Shown: positions 54,125 to 63,935, counted from the stretch's first letter. The stretch: DNA of 64,000 nucleotides from Caulobacter vibrioides OR37 (GCF_000372645.1 NZ_APMP01000001.1:310001-374000), one strand, 5' to 3'. A program made the numbers and translations. The notes: generated from the letters alone by a model not told the origin.

Positions 54125-55678
54125 ATGCCGGTAGCTTTTGACGTGCGGAATGGCCAGAAGGCCCTGTTCGACGCCCTTATCGATGCTCGCGACAAGTATG
54201 GCGCCAAGAAGCCGATCCTGGAGGACCAGGATCGCAACCCCCTGACCTATACGGACCTCATCCGCGCCAGCTTTGCCTTGGGTCGCAAGATCGCGGCCAT
54301 CACCGAGCCGGGCGAGCACGTGGGCGTTCTGTTGCCCTCGGGCGCGGGCTCGGTGGTGACCTTCTTCGCCCTGCACGCCTTCGGCCGCGTGCCGACCATG
54401 CTGAACTTCACGGCGGGCTTGCGGAACATCAAGGCCGCCTGTCGGCTGGCCCGCGTCAGGCGCGTGCTGACAGCCCACAAGTTCATCGAACTCGGCAAGC
54501 TGCACGACATCGTCGACGCCGTGGGCGAGACGGCGGAAGTGACCTATCTGGAGGACGTGCGCGCCACGATCGGCCTGAAGGACAAGCTGTTCGCCGCGGC
54601 CGCCGGCTTCTTTCCGCGCCGATTCCGCGCCCACGCCAAGCCGTCGGATCCCGGTGTCGTGCTGTTCACCTCGGGCAGCTTCGGCGCGCCGCGCGGCGTG
54701 GTCCTGAGTCAGGAGAACCTGGTCCAGAACGCCATGCAGGTGGCCGCGCACATCGCGCTGAATCCCGACTGGGTGATGTTCAACCCGTTGCCGGTGTTCC
54801 ACTGCTTCGGCCTCACCGGCGGGGTGATCCTGCCGATCCTGACCGGCATGAAAGCGTTCCAGTATCCCTCGCCGCTTCACACCAAGCAGATTCCGCCGCT
54901 GATCAAGGACAGCAAGGCCTCGATCCTGCTGGCCACCGATACGTTCGTGAACCAGTACGCCCGCGCCGCCGAGACCGACGAGCTGTCGGGTCTGGAGTTC
55001 ATCGTCTGTGGCGCCGAGAAGGTGCGCGACGAGACCCACGCCCTGCTTCGCGAGCGCTTCAATGGCGTTCCGGTGCTGGAGGGCTACGGCGCCACCGAGG
55101 CTTCGCCGGTCATCGCGGTCAACAAGCCTCTCGACAACCGTCCAGGCACCGTGGGCGGTCTTCTTCCCGGTCAGGAAGTGCGGATCGAGCCCGTCGAGGG
55201 GATCGCCGAGGGCGGCCGCTTCTTCGTTCGCGGCCCCAACATCATGTCCGGCTATCTGCGCGAGGACGGCGGCGTCGACGCGCCGGAAGGCGGCTGGCAC
55301 GACACCGGCGACGTGATCACGATGACCGACGACCAGTGGATCACCATCAAGGGACGCGTGAAGCGGTTCGCCAAGATCGGCGGCGAGATGGTTTCTCTGA
55401 CCGCCGCGGAGGACTTGGCGTCGGCGGTGTGGCCCGATGGCCGACACGCCGTCATTTCGATGCCCGACAAGAAGAAAGGCGAGAAGCTGATCTTGGTCAC
55501 CGACCGTCCCGACGCCGACGTGGCCCCGCTGGTCGCCCACGCTCAGACGATCGGCGCTCCGGAACTGGCGGTGCCGCGCAAGATTCTGAAAGTGCAGGAA
55601 GTGCCGGTGCTCGGCAGCGGCAAGACCGACTATGTCGCCATCCAGCGCATGGCCGAGACCGACACCAGAGCGGCGTGA
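54125..55678 (+). CDS. AMP-dependent acyl-activating enzyme (acyl-CoA/acyl-ACP synthetase)
   Basis: The 517-residue protein has the adenylate-forming motifs LFTSGSFGAPRGVVLS (P-loop-like A3), GYGATEASP (A5), HDTGDV (A7) and KRFAKIGGEMV (A8, linker). It most resembles the synthetase half of Aas (2-acylglycerophosphoethanolamine acyltransferase/acyl-ACP synthetase), without the acyltransferase domain. ATG 54125 was chosen because GGGGAGG precedes it; a longer frame starts at 54032. Fatty acid activation for phospholipid repair is inferred, alongside the lipase-like gene upstream. Confidence 0.83.
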   Translation: MPVAFDVRNGQKALFDALIDARDKYGAKKPILEDQDRNPLTYTDLIRASFALGRKIAAITEPGEHVGVLLPSGAGSVVTFFALHAFGRVPTMLNFTAGLRNIKAACRLARVRRVLTAHKFIELGKLHDIVDAVGETAEVTYLEDVRATIGLKDKLFAAAAGFFPRRFRAHAKPSDPGVVLFTSGSFGAPRGVVLSQENLVQNAMQVAAHIALNPDWVMFNPLPVFHCFGLTGGVILPILTGMKAFQYPSPLHTKQIPPLIKDSKASILLATDTFVNQYARAAETDELSGLEFIVCGAEKVRDETHALLRERFNGVPVLEGYGATEASPVIAVNKPLDNRPGTVGGLLPGQEVRIEPVEGIAEGGRFFVRGPNIMSGYLREDGGVDAPEGGWHDTGDVITMTDDQWITIKGRVKRFAKIGGEMVSLTAAEDLASAVWPDGRHAVISMPDKKKGEKLILVTDRPDADVAPLVAHAQTIGAPELAVPRKILKVQEVPVLGSGKTDYVAIQRMAETDTRAA

Positions 55679-55726
55679 CGAATCCGCCCTCCAAGCGTTC
55701 AACGAACGTCGCTAACGGAGGAAGGA

Positions 55727-56122
55727 ATGGAACGTCTTGTCGTATGGTCGCCCCGCGTCCTCAGCGTGTTGCGGATCATCACCGCCCTGCTCTTCATGGA
55801 GCATGGGCTGATGAAACTGTTGCATTTCCCTGCCGCGCAACCCGGCGCCCCGGACCCGCTGCCGCCGTTGCTGCTAGTGGCGGCCTGGCTTGAGATTATC
55901 GGCGGCGTCCTGCTCATGGTCGGCCTGTTCACCCGACCGGTGGCGTTCGTCCTGTCGGGCCAGATGGCGATCGCCTATTTCCTGGCGCACGGGAGCAAGG
56001 GCTTCTGGCCGGCTCTGAACGGCGGCGAAGCGGCGATCCTGTTCTGCTTCGTCTTCCTTTATCTGGTCTTCCAAGGCCCCGGGGAATGGAGCCTGGACGC
56101 CCAGGTGCGCAAACGCCCCTAA
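55727..56122 (+). CDS. DoxX-family membrane protein
   Basis: The 131-residue protein has four hydrophobic helices. LFMEHGLMKLLHFP, EIIGGVLLMVGLFTRPVAF and GQMAIAYFLAHG are standard DoxX features. The function of this family is unclear; members associate with redox enzymes or act as small membrane oxidoreductase partners. GGAGGAA precedes the ATG. The stop overlaps the convergent neighbour by 4 nt. Confidence 0.85.
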   Translation: MERLVVWSPRVLSVLRIITALLFMEHGLMKLLHFPAAQPGAPDPLPPLLLVAAWLEIIGGVLLMVGLFTRPVAFVLSGQMAIAYFLAHGSKGFWPALNGGEAAILFCFVFLYLVFQGPGEWSLDAQVRKRP

Positions 56123-57579
56123 AAGGTCGCTCCCAGGGCTTCAAGCTCGGCGACGAAGCCCCGCTTGCGGCCATGCAGCGCGCGCAGGTCCGCGACAAAG
56201 GCCGCGTGATCGGGATACTCGCCGTGGTCGCCGATCATCGCCGCGAGCGACTCCGCTTCTAGCAATTGGCGCGCGGCCTCTGCGTAGCGTGTCGCGACGC
56301 CGTAGGTCAGGACGTACTGGATCGAGGCCCGCAGCAACAGGGTGGCGGCCAGGGGGTGGCCCCCTTCCAGCCGGCGGGCGGCCTCGGCGATCAGGGTGTC
56401 GTCCGAACCGTTGATCTCGCCGGAGCGGGAAAGCACCAGCCGCGCGGCGGCCGGGAGATCGGGCCAGGAGACCAGGAAGGCTAGCGCCGCATCGAAACGC
56501 GGGAAGCGCTTAGCCACCGCCTTGGCTTGGTCCTCGGCCTCGACGTCGTCGAAGTCCGGCAAACCTTTCAGATAGGCGCGTAGGCGGGCGATCGATAGCG
56601 TCGCCTCGAAATCCGCCCAGCGGCGCTTCTGGGCTTCGTCGTGGTGCCCGGTGGCGTCGAGCGCCTCCAGCATGACATCTTCCCAGGCCGCGCGCTCCTC
56701 GACGGCGCTCTGGTGGCGTCCCCGTTGCGCGCTGGGCGCGCCGGCTTGCAGGGTGGCAAGGGCGTCCTCCGCCCTGCCCGCCGCCAGCAAGCGCCGGGCG
56801 ATCTCGGCGGAGACCAGCGGCGTGCGGCGAAGCTCCGGCGAGAAGGTGGCCTCGAAGGCGTCGACATCGCCGCTGGCGTCGGCCAGACGGCGCAGGGCGT
56901 CCTTGAAGATCGCGCCCTGGGCGTCGAAGAGGTGCGTTGAGCGGGGCGAGCGCGCGGCGAGCAGCTTCTCCAGCGTCTCGCGTAGATACGCCTGCCCCCT
57001 GGCGCCCAGCGCCGGCGTCAGGGCGTTCACAAGCGGACCGAACTGGGCGTAGTCGTCGCGGCGAAGAAGCCTCGCGGTTCGGTCCGCTAACGCGATAGGA
57101 TCCGGCATGGCCTTGGCGGCGATCGCGCCGACGCTGTCACGGGCGGCGAGGAAGACATCGCCGATGGGGCCTTCGGCCTGGCTGAGACGGTCCAAGGTCG
57201 GCGTCGCCAGATCCAGAAGATCCAGCATCAGATCGAGCGCGGCGGTGGGCTCATCCGCCGCCAGCCGCTCGATCATCCGACGGTGCAGATCAAGGTCCTT
57301 GGCGAAAGCGGCGCGCTTGCGCCAGTGGATCCGCGACGAAGACTTGCCGATCGTCGCGAGGCGTTTTGAAATCTCAAGCGCCAGCCCCTCGGCGCTCGAC
57401 TCAGCGAACAGCTCCAGCCGCAGCACGCGCTTGACGTGGCTGTCGCTGGAAAGGTCGAGCAGTATGGCGGCGAGGCGCTCGGGACCCAGGTCAGCCAGAT
57501 TGGCCTCCGAAAGGGTCGTCTTCGATCCCTTCCGAGCCTTCGGCTTCTCACCCGTTGTCGCGGCGGCCTTGCGCGCCAT
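56119..57579 (-). CDS. DUF6880-like helical-repeat protein, function unknown
   Basis: A 486-residue, strongly Ala/Leu/Arg-rich, all-helical protein with no membrane segment. The pattern of helix pairs (RAEDALATLQAG, ATRYAEAARQLLEAESLAAM) suggests TPR-like repeats. N-terminal 20 residues are Lys/Ala/Thr-rich. It resembles DUF6880 proteins found in alphaproteobacteria; no catalytic motif is visible. It ends 18 bp downstream of nothing on its strand: lpd lies just beyond and ends at 57598, so the two are tandem on the minus strand with lpd first. Confidence 0.65.
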   Translation of the reverse strand: MARKAAATTGEKPKARKGSKTTLSEANLADLGPERLAAILLDLSSDSHVKRVLRLELFAESSAEGLALEISKRLATIGKSSSRIHWRKRAAFAKDLDLHRRMIERLAADEPTAALDLMLDLLDLATPTLDRLSQAEGPIGDVFLAARDSVGAIAAKAMPDPIALADRTARLLRRDDYAQFGPLVNALTPALGARGQAYLRETLEKLLAARSPRSTHLFDAQGAIFKDALRRLADASGDVDAFEATFSPELRRTPLVSAEIARRLLAAGRAEDALATLQAGAPSAQRGRHQSAVEERAAWEDVMLEALDATGHHDEAQKRRWADFEATLSIARLRAYLKGLPDFDDVEAEDQAKAVAKRFPRFDAALAFLVSWPDLPAAARLVLSRSGEINGSDDTLIAEAARRLEGGHPLAATLLLRASIQYVLTYGVATRYAEAARQLLEAESLAAMIGDHGEYPDHAAFVADLRALHGRKRGFVAELEALGATF

Positions 57580-57597
57580 CCAGACTCCCTAGCTGCC

Positions 57598-58998
57598 TTA
57601 GATGTGCAGCACGCGGCCGTAGGCGTCCAGAGCGGCTTCGTGCATGGCCTCCGACATGGTCGGGTGGGCGTAGACGATGCCGTGCAGGTCTTCCTCGGTG
57701 GCTTCCAGCGTGATCGCGGTGACGAAACCCTGGATCATCTCGGTCACTTCGTGGCCGATCATATGCGCACCGATCAGGGCGCCGGTCTTGGCGTCGAACA
57801 CCGTCTTGACGAAGCCCTCGACCTCGCCCGCGGCCACGGCCTTGCCGTTGACGCGGAACGGGAAGCGGCCCGCCTTGACCTCGATGCCCGCCGCCTTGGC
57901 GCCGGCCTCGGTGTAGCCCACCGAGGCGACCTGCGGGTTGGCGTAGGTGCAGCCCGGGATCGGCGAGTGAACGTTCGGGGTCTTGTAGCCCGCGATGGCC
58001 TCGGCGGCGTGGATCCCCTCGTGGCTGGCCTTGTGGGCGAGCCACGGACCGCCGGCGATGTCGCCGATGGCGTAGAGGCCCGGGACGTTGGTGCGGCAGT
58101 GCTTGTCGGTGACGACATGACCGCGATCCAGGTTCACGCCCAACGCTTCCAGGCCCTCGTTGTTCGGCGCGATGCCAACGGCGACGATGCACTTCTCGGC
58201 GGTCAGTTGCTCGATCTTGCCGCCAGCTTCGACGGTGACGGCCACACCGTCCTTGGTCTTCTCGATCTTGCCGACCTTGGCGCCGATGCGGAACTTTATG
58301 CCGCGCTTCTCGAACGCCTTCTGGGCGGCCTTGGAGACCTCTTCGTCCTCGACCGGCATGATGCGGTCGATGGCTTCGACGACGGTCACCTCGGCGCCCA
58401 GCGCGCGGTAGAAGCTGGCGAACTCGATGCCGATGGCGCCCGAGCCAATCACGACCAGTGACTTGGGCATGGTCTTCGGCGCCAGGGCGTCGCGATACGT
58501 CCAGATCTTGTCGCCGTCGGAGACCGCGCCGATGGCCGGGATCTCGCGCGCGCGGGCGCCGCTGGCCAGGATCACGTTCTTGGCCTGGACCGTGCGGCTG
58601 CCGCCGGCCTTGAGGGCGATGACCAGCTTCGGCGCCGGATTGCCCTTCTCGAGCTTGGCCTCGCCCTCGATGACCTCGATCTTGTGCTTCTTCATCAGGA
58701 AGGCGATGCCGCCCGACATCTGCTTGGCGACGCCGCGCGAGCGCTCGATGATCTTCGTGAAGTCGAACGAGGCCTTTTCGACCGACAGGCCGTAGCCGGA
58801 CAGGTGCGAGAGCTGCTCGTAGATCTCGCCGGACTTCAGCAGGGCCTTGGTCGGGATGCAGCCCCAGTTCAAACAGATGCCGCCCAGGTTCTCACGCTCG
58901 ACGATGGCCGTCTTCAGGCCCAGCTGGCTGGCGCGGATCGCGGCCACGTAGCCGCCAGGACCGGCGCCGATGACGACGACATCGAATTCCGTGGACAT
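57598..58998 (-). CDS. lpd: dihydrolipoyl dehydrogenase (E3)
   Basis: The 466-residue flavoprotein reoxidises dihydrolipoyl groups with NAD. It has the FAD motif VIGAGPGGYVAAIRA, the redox disulfide GGICLNWGCIPTK, the NAD motif VIGSGAIGIEFASF and the C-terminal catalytic HPTMSEAMHEAAL. As part of the pdh cluster, separated from pdhC by gpx, it is the E3 of pyruvate dehydrogenase. Confidence 0.96.
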   Translation of the reverse strand: MSTEFDVVVIGAGPGGYVAAIRASQLGLKTAIVERENLGGICLNWGCIPTKALLKSGEIYEQLSHLSGYGLSVEKASFDFTKIIERSRGVAKQMSGGIAFLMKKHKIEVIEGEAKLEKGNPAPKLVIALKAGGSRTVQAKNVILASGARAREIPAIGAVSDGDKIWTYRDALAPKTMPKSLVVIGSGAIGIEFASFYRALGAEVTVVEAIDRIMPVEDEEVSKAAQKAFEKRGIKFRIGAKVGKIEKTKDGVAVTVEAGGKIEQLTAEKCIVAVGIAPNNEGLEALGVNLDRGHVVTDKHCRTNVPGLYAIGDIAGGPWLAHKASHEGIHAAEAIAGYKTPNVHSPIPGCTYANPQVASVGYTEAGAKAAGIEVKAGRFPFRVNGKAVAAGEVEGFVKTVFDAKTGALIGAHMIGHEVTEMIQGFVTAITLEATEEDLHGIVYAHPTMSEAMHEAALDAYGRVLHI

Positions 58999-59051
58999 GG
59001 TGTTCTTACCCTAGCTTGGGCGCGGGTCAGGGGAGCGGAGCCGCGCCGGTC

Positions 59052-59071
59052 GACCGGTTCGCGAACCGGTC
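59052..59071. repeat. perfect 20-bp palindrome between lpd and gpx
   Basis: GACCGGTTCGCGAACCGGTC reads identically on both strands. It lies 11 bp beyond the gpx stop and can form a cruciform or RNA hairpin. No T run follows, so it may be an RNA stability element or attenuator reducing read-through to lpd, or a protein site. Confidence 0.6.
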
Positions 59072-59081
59072 TGGGAGAAAT

Positions 59082-59558
59082 CTAAAGCAGCGCCTCGACC
59101 GCGACCTTCAGGTCCTCGGGCTTCACGGTCGGCGCGAACCGCTCGACGACCTGGCCATCCTTGCCGATCAGGAACTTGGTGAAATTCCACTTGATCGCCT
59201 CGGTGCCCAAGAGGCCCTTCTGTTCCTTCTTGAGGAAGCGGTAGAGCGGATGGGCGTCGGCGCCGTTGACGTCGATCTTGCTCATCACCGGGAAGGTCAC
59301 GTCGTAGGTCAGCGAGCAGAAGTTCGCGATCTCCTCGGCGTTTCCCGGCTCCTGAGCGCCGAACTGGTTGCAGGGAAAGGCCAGGACCGTGAAGCCACGA
59401 TCCTTGTAGGCCTTGTAGAGCGCCTCCAGGCCCTCGTACTGCGGCGTGAACCCGCACTTGCTCGCGGTGTTCACGATCAGCAGCACTTGCCCGCGATAGT
59501 CGGCCAGGCTCACGTCCTGGCCGTCCAGCGTCTTGGCCGAATAGTCGTAGACCGACAT
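59082..59558 (-). CDS. gpx: glutathione peroxidase family (thiol peroxidase)
   Basis: The 158-residue protein has the peroxidatic Cys in NTASKCGFTPQYEGL, the FPCNQFGAQEPG block (Gln and second Cys) and KWNFTKFL (Trp/Asn of the tetrad). It uses cysteine, not selenocysteine. It reduces hydroperoxides. Its place between pdhC and lpd, on the same strand, could tie thiol defence to the pyruvate dehydrogenase operon. Confidence 0.93.
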   Translation of the reverse strand: MSVYDYSAKTLDGQDVSLADYRGQVLLIVNTASKCGFTPQYEGLEALYKAYKDRGFTVLAFPCNQFGAQEPGNAEEIANFCSLTYDVTFPVMSKIDVNGADAHPLYRFLKKEQKGLLGTEAIKWNFTKFLIGKDGQVVERFAPTVKPEDLKVAVEALL

Positions 59559-59580
59559 GGTGACCCTCCCCGCTTCCCGG

Positions 59581-60879
59581 TTAAACGATCAGGGTCAGCG
59601 GCTCTTCGATCAGCGGCTTGAAGGCCGCCAGGAACTTGGCGCCGATAGCCCCGTCGACCACGCGGTGGTCGCAGGTCAGGGTCACGGTCATCACGGTCGC
59701 GACGGCCAACTGGCCGTTCTTGACCACCGGGCGCTGCTCGCCGGCCCCGACGCTCATGATCGCGCCCTGCGGCTCGTTGATGATCGACGAGAACGCCTTG
59801 ATGCCGAACATGCCCAGGTTGGAGACCGAGAAGGTGCCGCCCTGGAATTCCTCGGGCTTCAGCTTCTTGGCCTTGGCGCGGGCGGCCAGGTCCTTCATCT
59901 CGGTCGAGATCTGGGCCAGGCCCTTGGTCTCGGCGGCGCGGATGATCGGGGTGATCAGGCCGCCGTCGATCGCCACGGCCACGGCGATATCGGCATGCTT
60001 ATGCATGGCGATGCCTTCGGGCGTGTAGCTGGCGTTGGCCTCAGGCACCTGCTTCAGAGCCACGGCGGCGGCCTTGATGACGATGTCGTTGACCGAGACC
60101 TTCACGCCCTGTTTTTCCAGCAGCCCGTTGATCTTGGTCCGAGCGGCCAGCAGCGTGTCGATCTCGATATCGATCGTCAGCGGGAAGTGCGGCACGTCGC
60201 GGAAGCTGTCGGTCAGGCGACGCGCGATCGTCTTGCGCATGCCGTCCAGCGGAACAAGGTCGTAGGAGCCGGCGGGAATGCCCATCTGCTCCAGCGACAG
60301 GGCCTTGCGCGGCTCGGCGGCAGCCGGGGCGGCGGTGGTCGCCGCCGGAGCGGCCTTGGCGGCGGGCGCGCCCGACTTGGCGGCTTCGACGTCGGATTTT
60401 ACCACGCGGCCGTGGGGGCCAGAGCCCTTGATACCCTTCAGGTCGAGGCCGGCGGCGGAGGCCAGTCGGCGAGCCAGCGGCGAGGCGAACACGCGCGAGC
60501 CGTCGGCGGCGACGGGGGCGGCCGGCGCTGGCGCGGCGGGCGACGGGGCGGTGGGAGCAGCCGCAGCCGCAGCCGGAGCCGGCGCGGCGGCGGCGGCCTT
60601 GGGCGCTTCGGCCTTCGGGGCCGGCGCGGGGCTCTCGCCCTCGCCCGCCAGCTTGGCGATCAGGGCGTTGACCTTGACGTTCTCGGTCCCGGCCTCGACC
60701 AGGATGGCCTCGACCACCCCTTCATCGACGGCCTCGACTTCCATGGTCGCCTTGTCGGTCTCGATTTCGGCGATCACGTCGCCGGCCTTGACCGTGTCGC
60801 CGACCTTGACGTGCCACTTGGCGAGGGTTCCCTCCTCCATGGTGGGCGACAGGGCGGGCATCAGGATGTCGATCGACAT
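59581..60879 (-). CDS. pdhC: pyruvate dehydrogenase E2, dihydrolipoamide acetyltransferase
   Basis: The 432-residue protein has one lipoyl domain (lipoyl Lys in [13 protein letters not shown]), an Ala/Pro hinge, a peripheral subunit-binding domain ([16 protein letters not shown]...GSGPHGRVV), a second Ala/Pro linker, and the catalytic domain with CDHRVVDG. It moves acetyl groups to CoA and forms the complex core. It lies 148 bp downstream of pdhB, behind a hairpin. Confidence 0.96.
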   Translation of the reverse strand: MSIDILMPALSPTMEEGTLAKWHVKVGDTVKAGDVIAEIETDKATMEVEAVDEGVVEAILVEAGTENVKVNALIAKLAGEGESPAPAPKAEAPKAAAAAPAPAAAAAAPTAPSPAAPAPAAPVAADGSRVFASPLARRLASAAGLDLKGIKGSGPHGRVVKSDVEAAKSGAPAAKAAPAATTAAPAAAEPRKALSLEQMGIPAGSYDLVPLDGMRKTIARRLTDSFRDVPHFPLTIDIEIDTLLAARTKINGLLEKQGVKVSVNDIVIKAAAVALKQVPEANASYTPEGIAMHKHADIAVAVAIDGGLITPIIRAAETKGLAQISTEMKDLAARAKAKKLKPEEFQGGTFSVSNLGMFGIKAFSSIINEPQGAIMSVGAGEQRPVVKNGQLAVATVMTVTLTCDHRVVDGAIGAKFLAAFKPLIEEPLTLIV

Positions 60880-60989
60880 TGAGCTTATTCCTCAAGCGTT
60901 CGGGACGGTGACGGCCCCTTCGGGCGAGTTCGGGCCGACGTCCACGATACCCCGCTTCGCGGCGGGATGAATGCATTGGCCGAGAGGTC

Positions 60990-61020
60990 GCGGCCCTCGC
61001 TCGTCGGGAACGAGGGCCGC
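60990..61020 (-). terminator. strong hairpin between pdhB and pdhC
   Basis: GCGGCCCTCG (60990-60999) and CGAGGGCCGC (61011-61020) pair perfectly over 10 bp with an 11-nt loop, starting 7 bp after the pdhB stop. There is no T run on the minus strand. It could lower expression of pdhC or stabilise the pdhAB mRNA end. Confidence 0.5.
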
Positions 61021-61027
61021 GCCCATC

Positions 61028-62383
61028 CTAGCGGTAGCTGACCGTCTTCGCCGCCTTCACGATCTTCTCGACCGAAGGCAGCGACAGGGCTTCCAGATTC
61101 GCCGCGTAGGGCAGCGGCACGTCTTCCTGGTGAACCCGCAGCGGCGGGGCGTCCAGGTAGTCGAAGCCGTGCTCGGTGATGCGGGCGACGATCTCGGCGC
61201 CGACACCCATCGGACCCCAGCCTTCCTCGACCGTGACCAGGCGGTTGGTCTTCTTGACGCTTTCCAGGATCGTCGCGTGGTCCATCGGACGGATCGTGCG
61301 CAGGTCGACGACCTCAGCCTGAATACCTTCCTTCTCCAGCTCCTCGGCCGCCTTCAGCGCGAAACCGACCATGCGGCTGTAGGCGACCAGGGTCACGTCC
61401 GAGCCTTCGCGGCGGACCTTGGCCTTGCCGATCGGCACGACCCAGTCCTCGACGTCCGGAATGTCGAACTCGTGGCCGTACATCATCTCGTGTTCGAGGA
61501 AGACGACCGGGTTCGGATCGCGGATCGCGGCCTTCAAGAGGCCCTTGGCGTCGGCGGCGTCATAAGGCGCGATCACCTTCAGGCCCGGGACGTTGCCGTA
61601 CCAGGCGGCGTAGTCCTGGCTGTGCTGGGCCGCCACGCGCGAGGCCGCGCCGTTCGGACCGCGGAACACGATCGACGACTTGATCTGGCCGCCCGACATG
61701 TACAGCGTCTTGGCGGCCGAGTTGATGATCTGGTCGATCGCCTGCATGGCGAAGTTCCAGGTCATGAACTCGACGATCGGCTTCAGCCCGGCCATGGCCG
61801 CGCCGACGCCCAGGCCCGCGAAGCCGTGCTCGGTGATGGGGGTGTCGATGACGCGGCGATCGCCGAACTCCTGCAGCAGTTCACGGCTGACCTTGTAGGC
61901 GCCCTGGTACTGGGCGACTTCCTCGCCCATCAGGAACACGCGGTCGTCGCGGCGCATCTCCTCGGCCATGGCGTCGCGCAGGGCGTCGCGCACGGTGATC
62001 TTCTTCAGCGGCGCGCCGGCGGGAACTTCCGGATCGGCGAAGGTCGACGCGGCCGAGATCGGGCCGCCAGCGGCCGGAGGAGCCGCAACCGGAGCCGGAG
62101 CAGCTTCAGCGGCGACGGGAGCGGCAGCCGGAGCCGCGGCCTCGCCCTCGCCTTTCAGGCGCGCGATCAGGGTGTTGACCTTGACGTTCTCGCTGCCGGC
62201 CGGGACTAGGATGGCCTCGATCACGCCTTCGTCGACGGCCTCGACCTCCATCGTGGCCTTGTCGGTCTCGATCTCGGCGATCACGTCGCCGGCCTTGATG
62301 GTGTCGCCTTCCTTGACCAGCCACTTGGCCAGGGTGCCTTCCTCCATGGTCGGAGAAAGGGCGGGCATCAGGATGTCCGTCAC
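61028..62383 (-). CDS. pdhB: pyruvate dehydrogenase E1 beta with N-terminal lipoyl domain
   Basis: The 451-residue protein is an E1 beta fused to a lipoyl domain (residues 1-~80, lipoyl Lys in [13 protein letters not shown]) plus an Ala/Pro linker. The transketolase-like part has [33 protein letters not shown] and the C-terminal [13 protein letters not shown] lipoyl domain on E1 beta is known in alphaproteobacteria such as Sinorhizobium and Zymomonas. The GTG start overlaps pdhA as GTGA. Confidence 0.96.
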   Translation of the reverse strand: MTDILMPALSPTMEEGTLAKWLVKEGDTIKAGDVIAEIETDKATMEVEAVDEGVIEAILVPAGSENVKVNTLIARLKGEGEAAAPAAAPVAAEAAPAPVAAPPAAGGPISAASTFADPEVPAGAPLKKITVRDALRDAMAEEMRRDDRVFLMGEEVAQYQGAYKVSRELLQEFGDRRVIDTPITEHGFAGLGVGAAMAGLKPIVEFMTWNFAMQAIDQIINSAAKTLYMSGGQIKSSIVFRGPNGAASRVAAQHSQDYAAWYGNVPGLKVIAPYDAADAKGLLKAAIRDPNPVVFLEHEMMYGHEFDIPDVEDWVVPIGKAKVRREGSDVTLVAYSRMVGFALKAAEELEKEGIQAEVVDLRTIRPMDHATILESVKKTNRLVTVEEGWGPMGVGAEIVARITEHGFDYLDAPPLRVHQEDVPLPYAANLEALSLPSVEKIVKAAKTVSYR

Positions 62384-63411
62384 TCGGCGGCCTCCAGGTA
62401 TACGTCGGTGTACAGTTCCGAGGGATCGGGCTCGGGGCTCGTGCGGGCGAATTCGGCGGCCTCGGCGACGATGCGCTTCACCTCCGCGTCGACGCCCTTC
62501 AGGTCGTCCTCGGTGACGCCGGCCTTGGCCAGGCGCTCCTTGATGTGGTCGATCGGGTCGCGGGTCGTCTTGACCTCGTCGACCTCTTCCTTGGTGCGAT
62601 ACTTGGCCGGGTCGGACATCGAGTGACCGCGATAGCGATAGGTCTTCATCTCGAGGATGTAGGGGCCTTGGCCGCTGCGCGCGTGTTCGGTGGCGCGGGC
62701 GCCGGCTTCGCGCACGGCGATCACGTCCATGCCGTCGACTTCCTCGCCCGGGATCCGGAACGAGACGCCGCGCTTGTGGAACGCGGTTTCCGACGCCGAG
62801 CGTTCGACGCTGGTGCCCATGGCGTATTGGTTGTTCTCGATCACGTACACGACCGGCAGCTTCCAGAGCTGAGCCATGTTGAAGCTCTCGTAGACCTGGC
62901 CCTGGTTGGCCGCGCCGTCGCCCATATAGGCGTAGGAGACGCCGCCGTTGCCCTTGTAGGCGTTGGCCAGCGCCAGACCGGTGCCGAGCGAGACCTGGGC
63001 GCCGACGATGCCGTGACCGCCATAGAAGCCGGTCTCGACGTCGAACATGTGCATCGAGCCGCCCTTGCCCTTGGACGAGCCGCCGGCGCGGCCGGTCAGT
63101 TCGGCCATGACCTCGCGCGGATCCATGCCGGCGGCCAGCATGTGGCCGTGGTCACGGTAGCCGGTGATGATCTGATCGCCCTTGCGCGAGATCGACTGCA
63201 TCCCGACCGCGATGGCTTCCTGACCGATGTAGAGGTGACAGAAGCCGCCGATCAGGCCCATGCCGTACAACTGACCGGCGCGCTCCTCGAAGCGGCGGAT
63301 CAACAGCATGTCCTGATAGAATTTCAGGAGCTCGTCCTTGCCGACGAAGGCATTGACACCGGTTTCCGGCGCCTTCTCCTCGGAGGCTTCAGCCTTGCGC
63401 GTGCGCGCCAT
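62380..63411 (-). CDS. pdhA: pyruvate dehydrogenase E1 alpha
   Basis: The 343-residue subunit has the thiamine diphosphate motif [18 protein letters not shown]...[19 protein letters not shown] and the regulatory-loop region [15 protein letters not shown]. It decarboxylates pyruvate and, with E1 beta, reductively acetylates lipoyl domains. GGGAG precedes the ATG by about 6 nt. The 164-bp gap to ftsB holds its likely promoter (a TTGACG element is visible, the -10 is unclear). Confidence 0.96.
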   Translation of the reverse strand: MARTRKAEASEEKAPETGVNAFVGKDELLKFYQDMLLIRRFEERAGQLYGMGLIGGFCHLYIGQEAIAVGMQSISRKGDQIITGYRDHGHMLAAGMDPREVMAELTGRAGGSSKGKGGSMHMFDVETGFYGGHGIVGAQVSLGTGLALANAYKGNGGVSYAYMGDGAANQGQVYESFNMAQLWKLPVVYVIENNQYAMGTSVERSASETAFHKRGVSFRIPGEEVDGMDVIAVREAGARATEHARSGQGPYILEMKTYRYRGHSMSDPAKYRTKEEVDEVKTTRDPIDHIKERLAKAGVTEDDLKGVDAEVKRIVAEAAEFARTSPEPDPSELYTDVYLEAAE

Positions 63412-63575
63412 TCAAATCTCCCTGGCCAATCTTCATCGCGGCCTTCGTCCTGAGAGCGTTTCCGCCGATATTTCGTCGGTTCCGCGAAGAAAGCGCCTTC
63501 GTTTGCCGTCAAGATCGGCCCGGATCGCAAGATCCTCGAACCGACCCTCAGCCGTTTCCAAGGCTAGATGATCGG

Positions 63576-63878
63576 TCAGCCGGTACGCTTGACGCGGATC
63601 ACATAGTCTCTCGGGTCGGCATATCCCAGGAGCGAACGCGCGCGTTCCTCCAGAAGATCGGCCGACAGGCTGTCGTTGCGTAATAGACGAGCGCGGGCCT
63701 CCAGGTCCATCCTCTCCGCGCGTATCTTCCTGAGTTCCTTCGTTTTTGCTGCGAGGTCCGCATTGCGCTGCGAGATCGACAGAAGGCCCCTGTCACCCGT
63801 CAAGGCGTGAAAGGCGAAGTAGAAAATCAGAAAAAAGATCGCCGCGGTCGGCAGGAAGGGTTGCAGTCGGGCGAACAT
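63576..63878 (-). CDS. ftsB: FtsB/DivIC-family septum formation initiator
   Basis: The 100-residue protein has one N-terminal membrane helix (residues ~9-27, LPTAAIFFLIFYFAFHAL) and a periplasmic coiled coil rich in Arg/Leu/Glu, ending ARSLLGYADPRDYVIRVKR. This is FtsB, which links FtsQ/FtsL to septal peptidoglycan synthesis. In caulobacters it sits upstream of pdhA. The upstream region has a CtrA-like site. Confidence 0.88.
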   Translation of the reverse strand: MFARLQPFLPTAAIFFLIFYFAFHALTGDRGLLSISQRNADLAAKTKELRKIRAERMDLEARARLLRNDSLSADLLEERARSLLGYADPRDYVIRVKRTG

Positions 63879-63920
63879 TTGAGCGTCCCAAAGAGGGATT
63901 CGTAGGATCGCCGACCCTGC

Positions 63921-63935
63921 TTAACGCCTTCTAAA
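63921..63935. promoter_or_regulatory. possible CtrA box upstream of ftsB
   Basis: TTAA, 7 bases, then TAAA differs by one base from the TTAA-N7-TTAA motif bound by the Caulobacter cell-cycle regulator CtrA. It lies 43 bp before ftsB, and a CcrM methylation site GATTC (GANTC) is at 63897-63901, closer to the gene. Both motifs are short and occur by chance. Confidence 0.3.

Noticed and set aside
60296..60640. GC-rich near-repeats in pdhC as a possible repeat array
   Set aside because: They encode the Ala/Pro hinge between E2 domains and have no regular unit.
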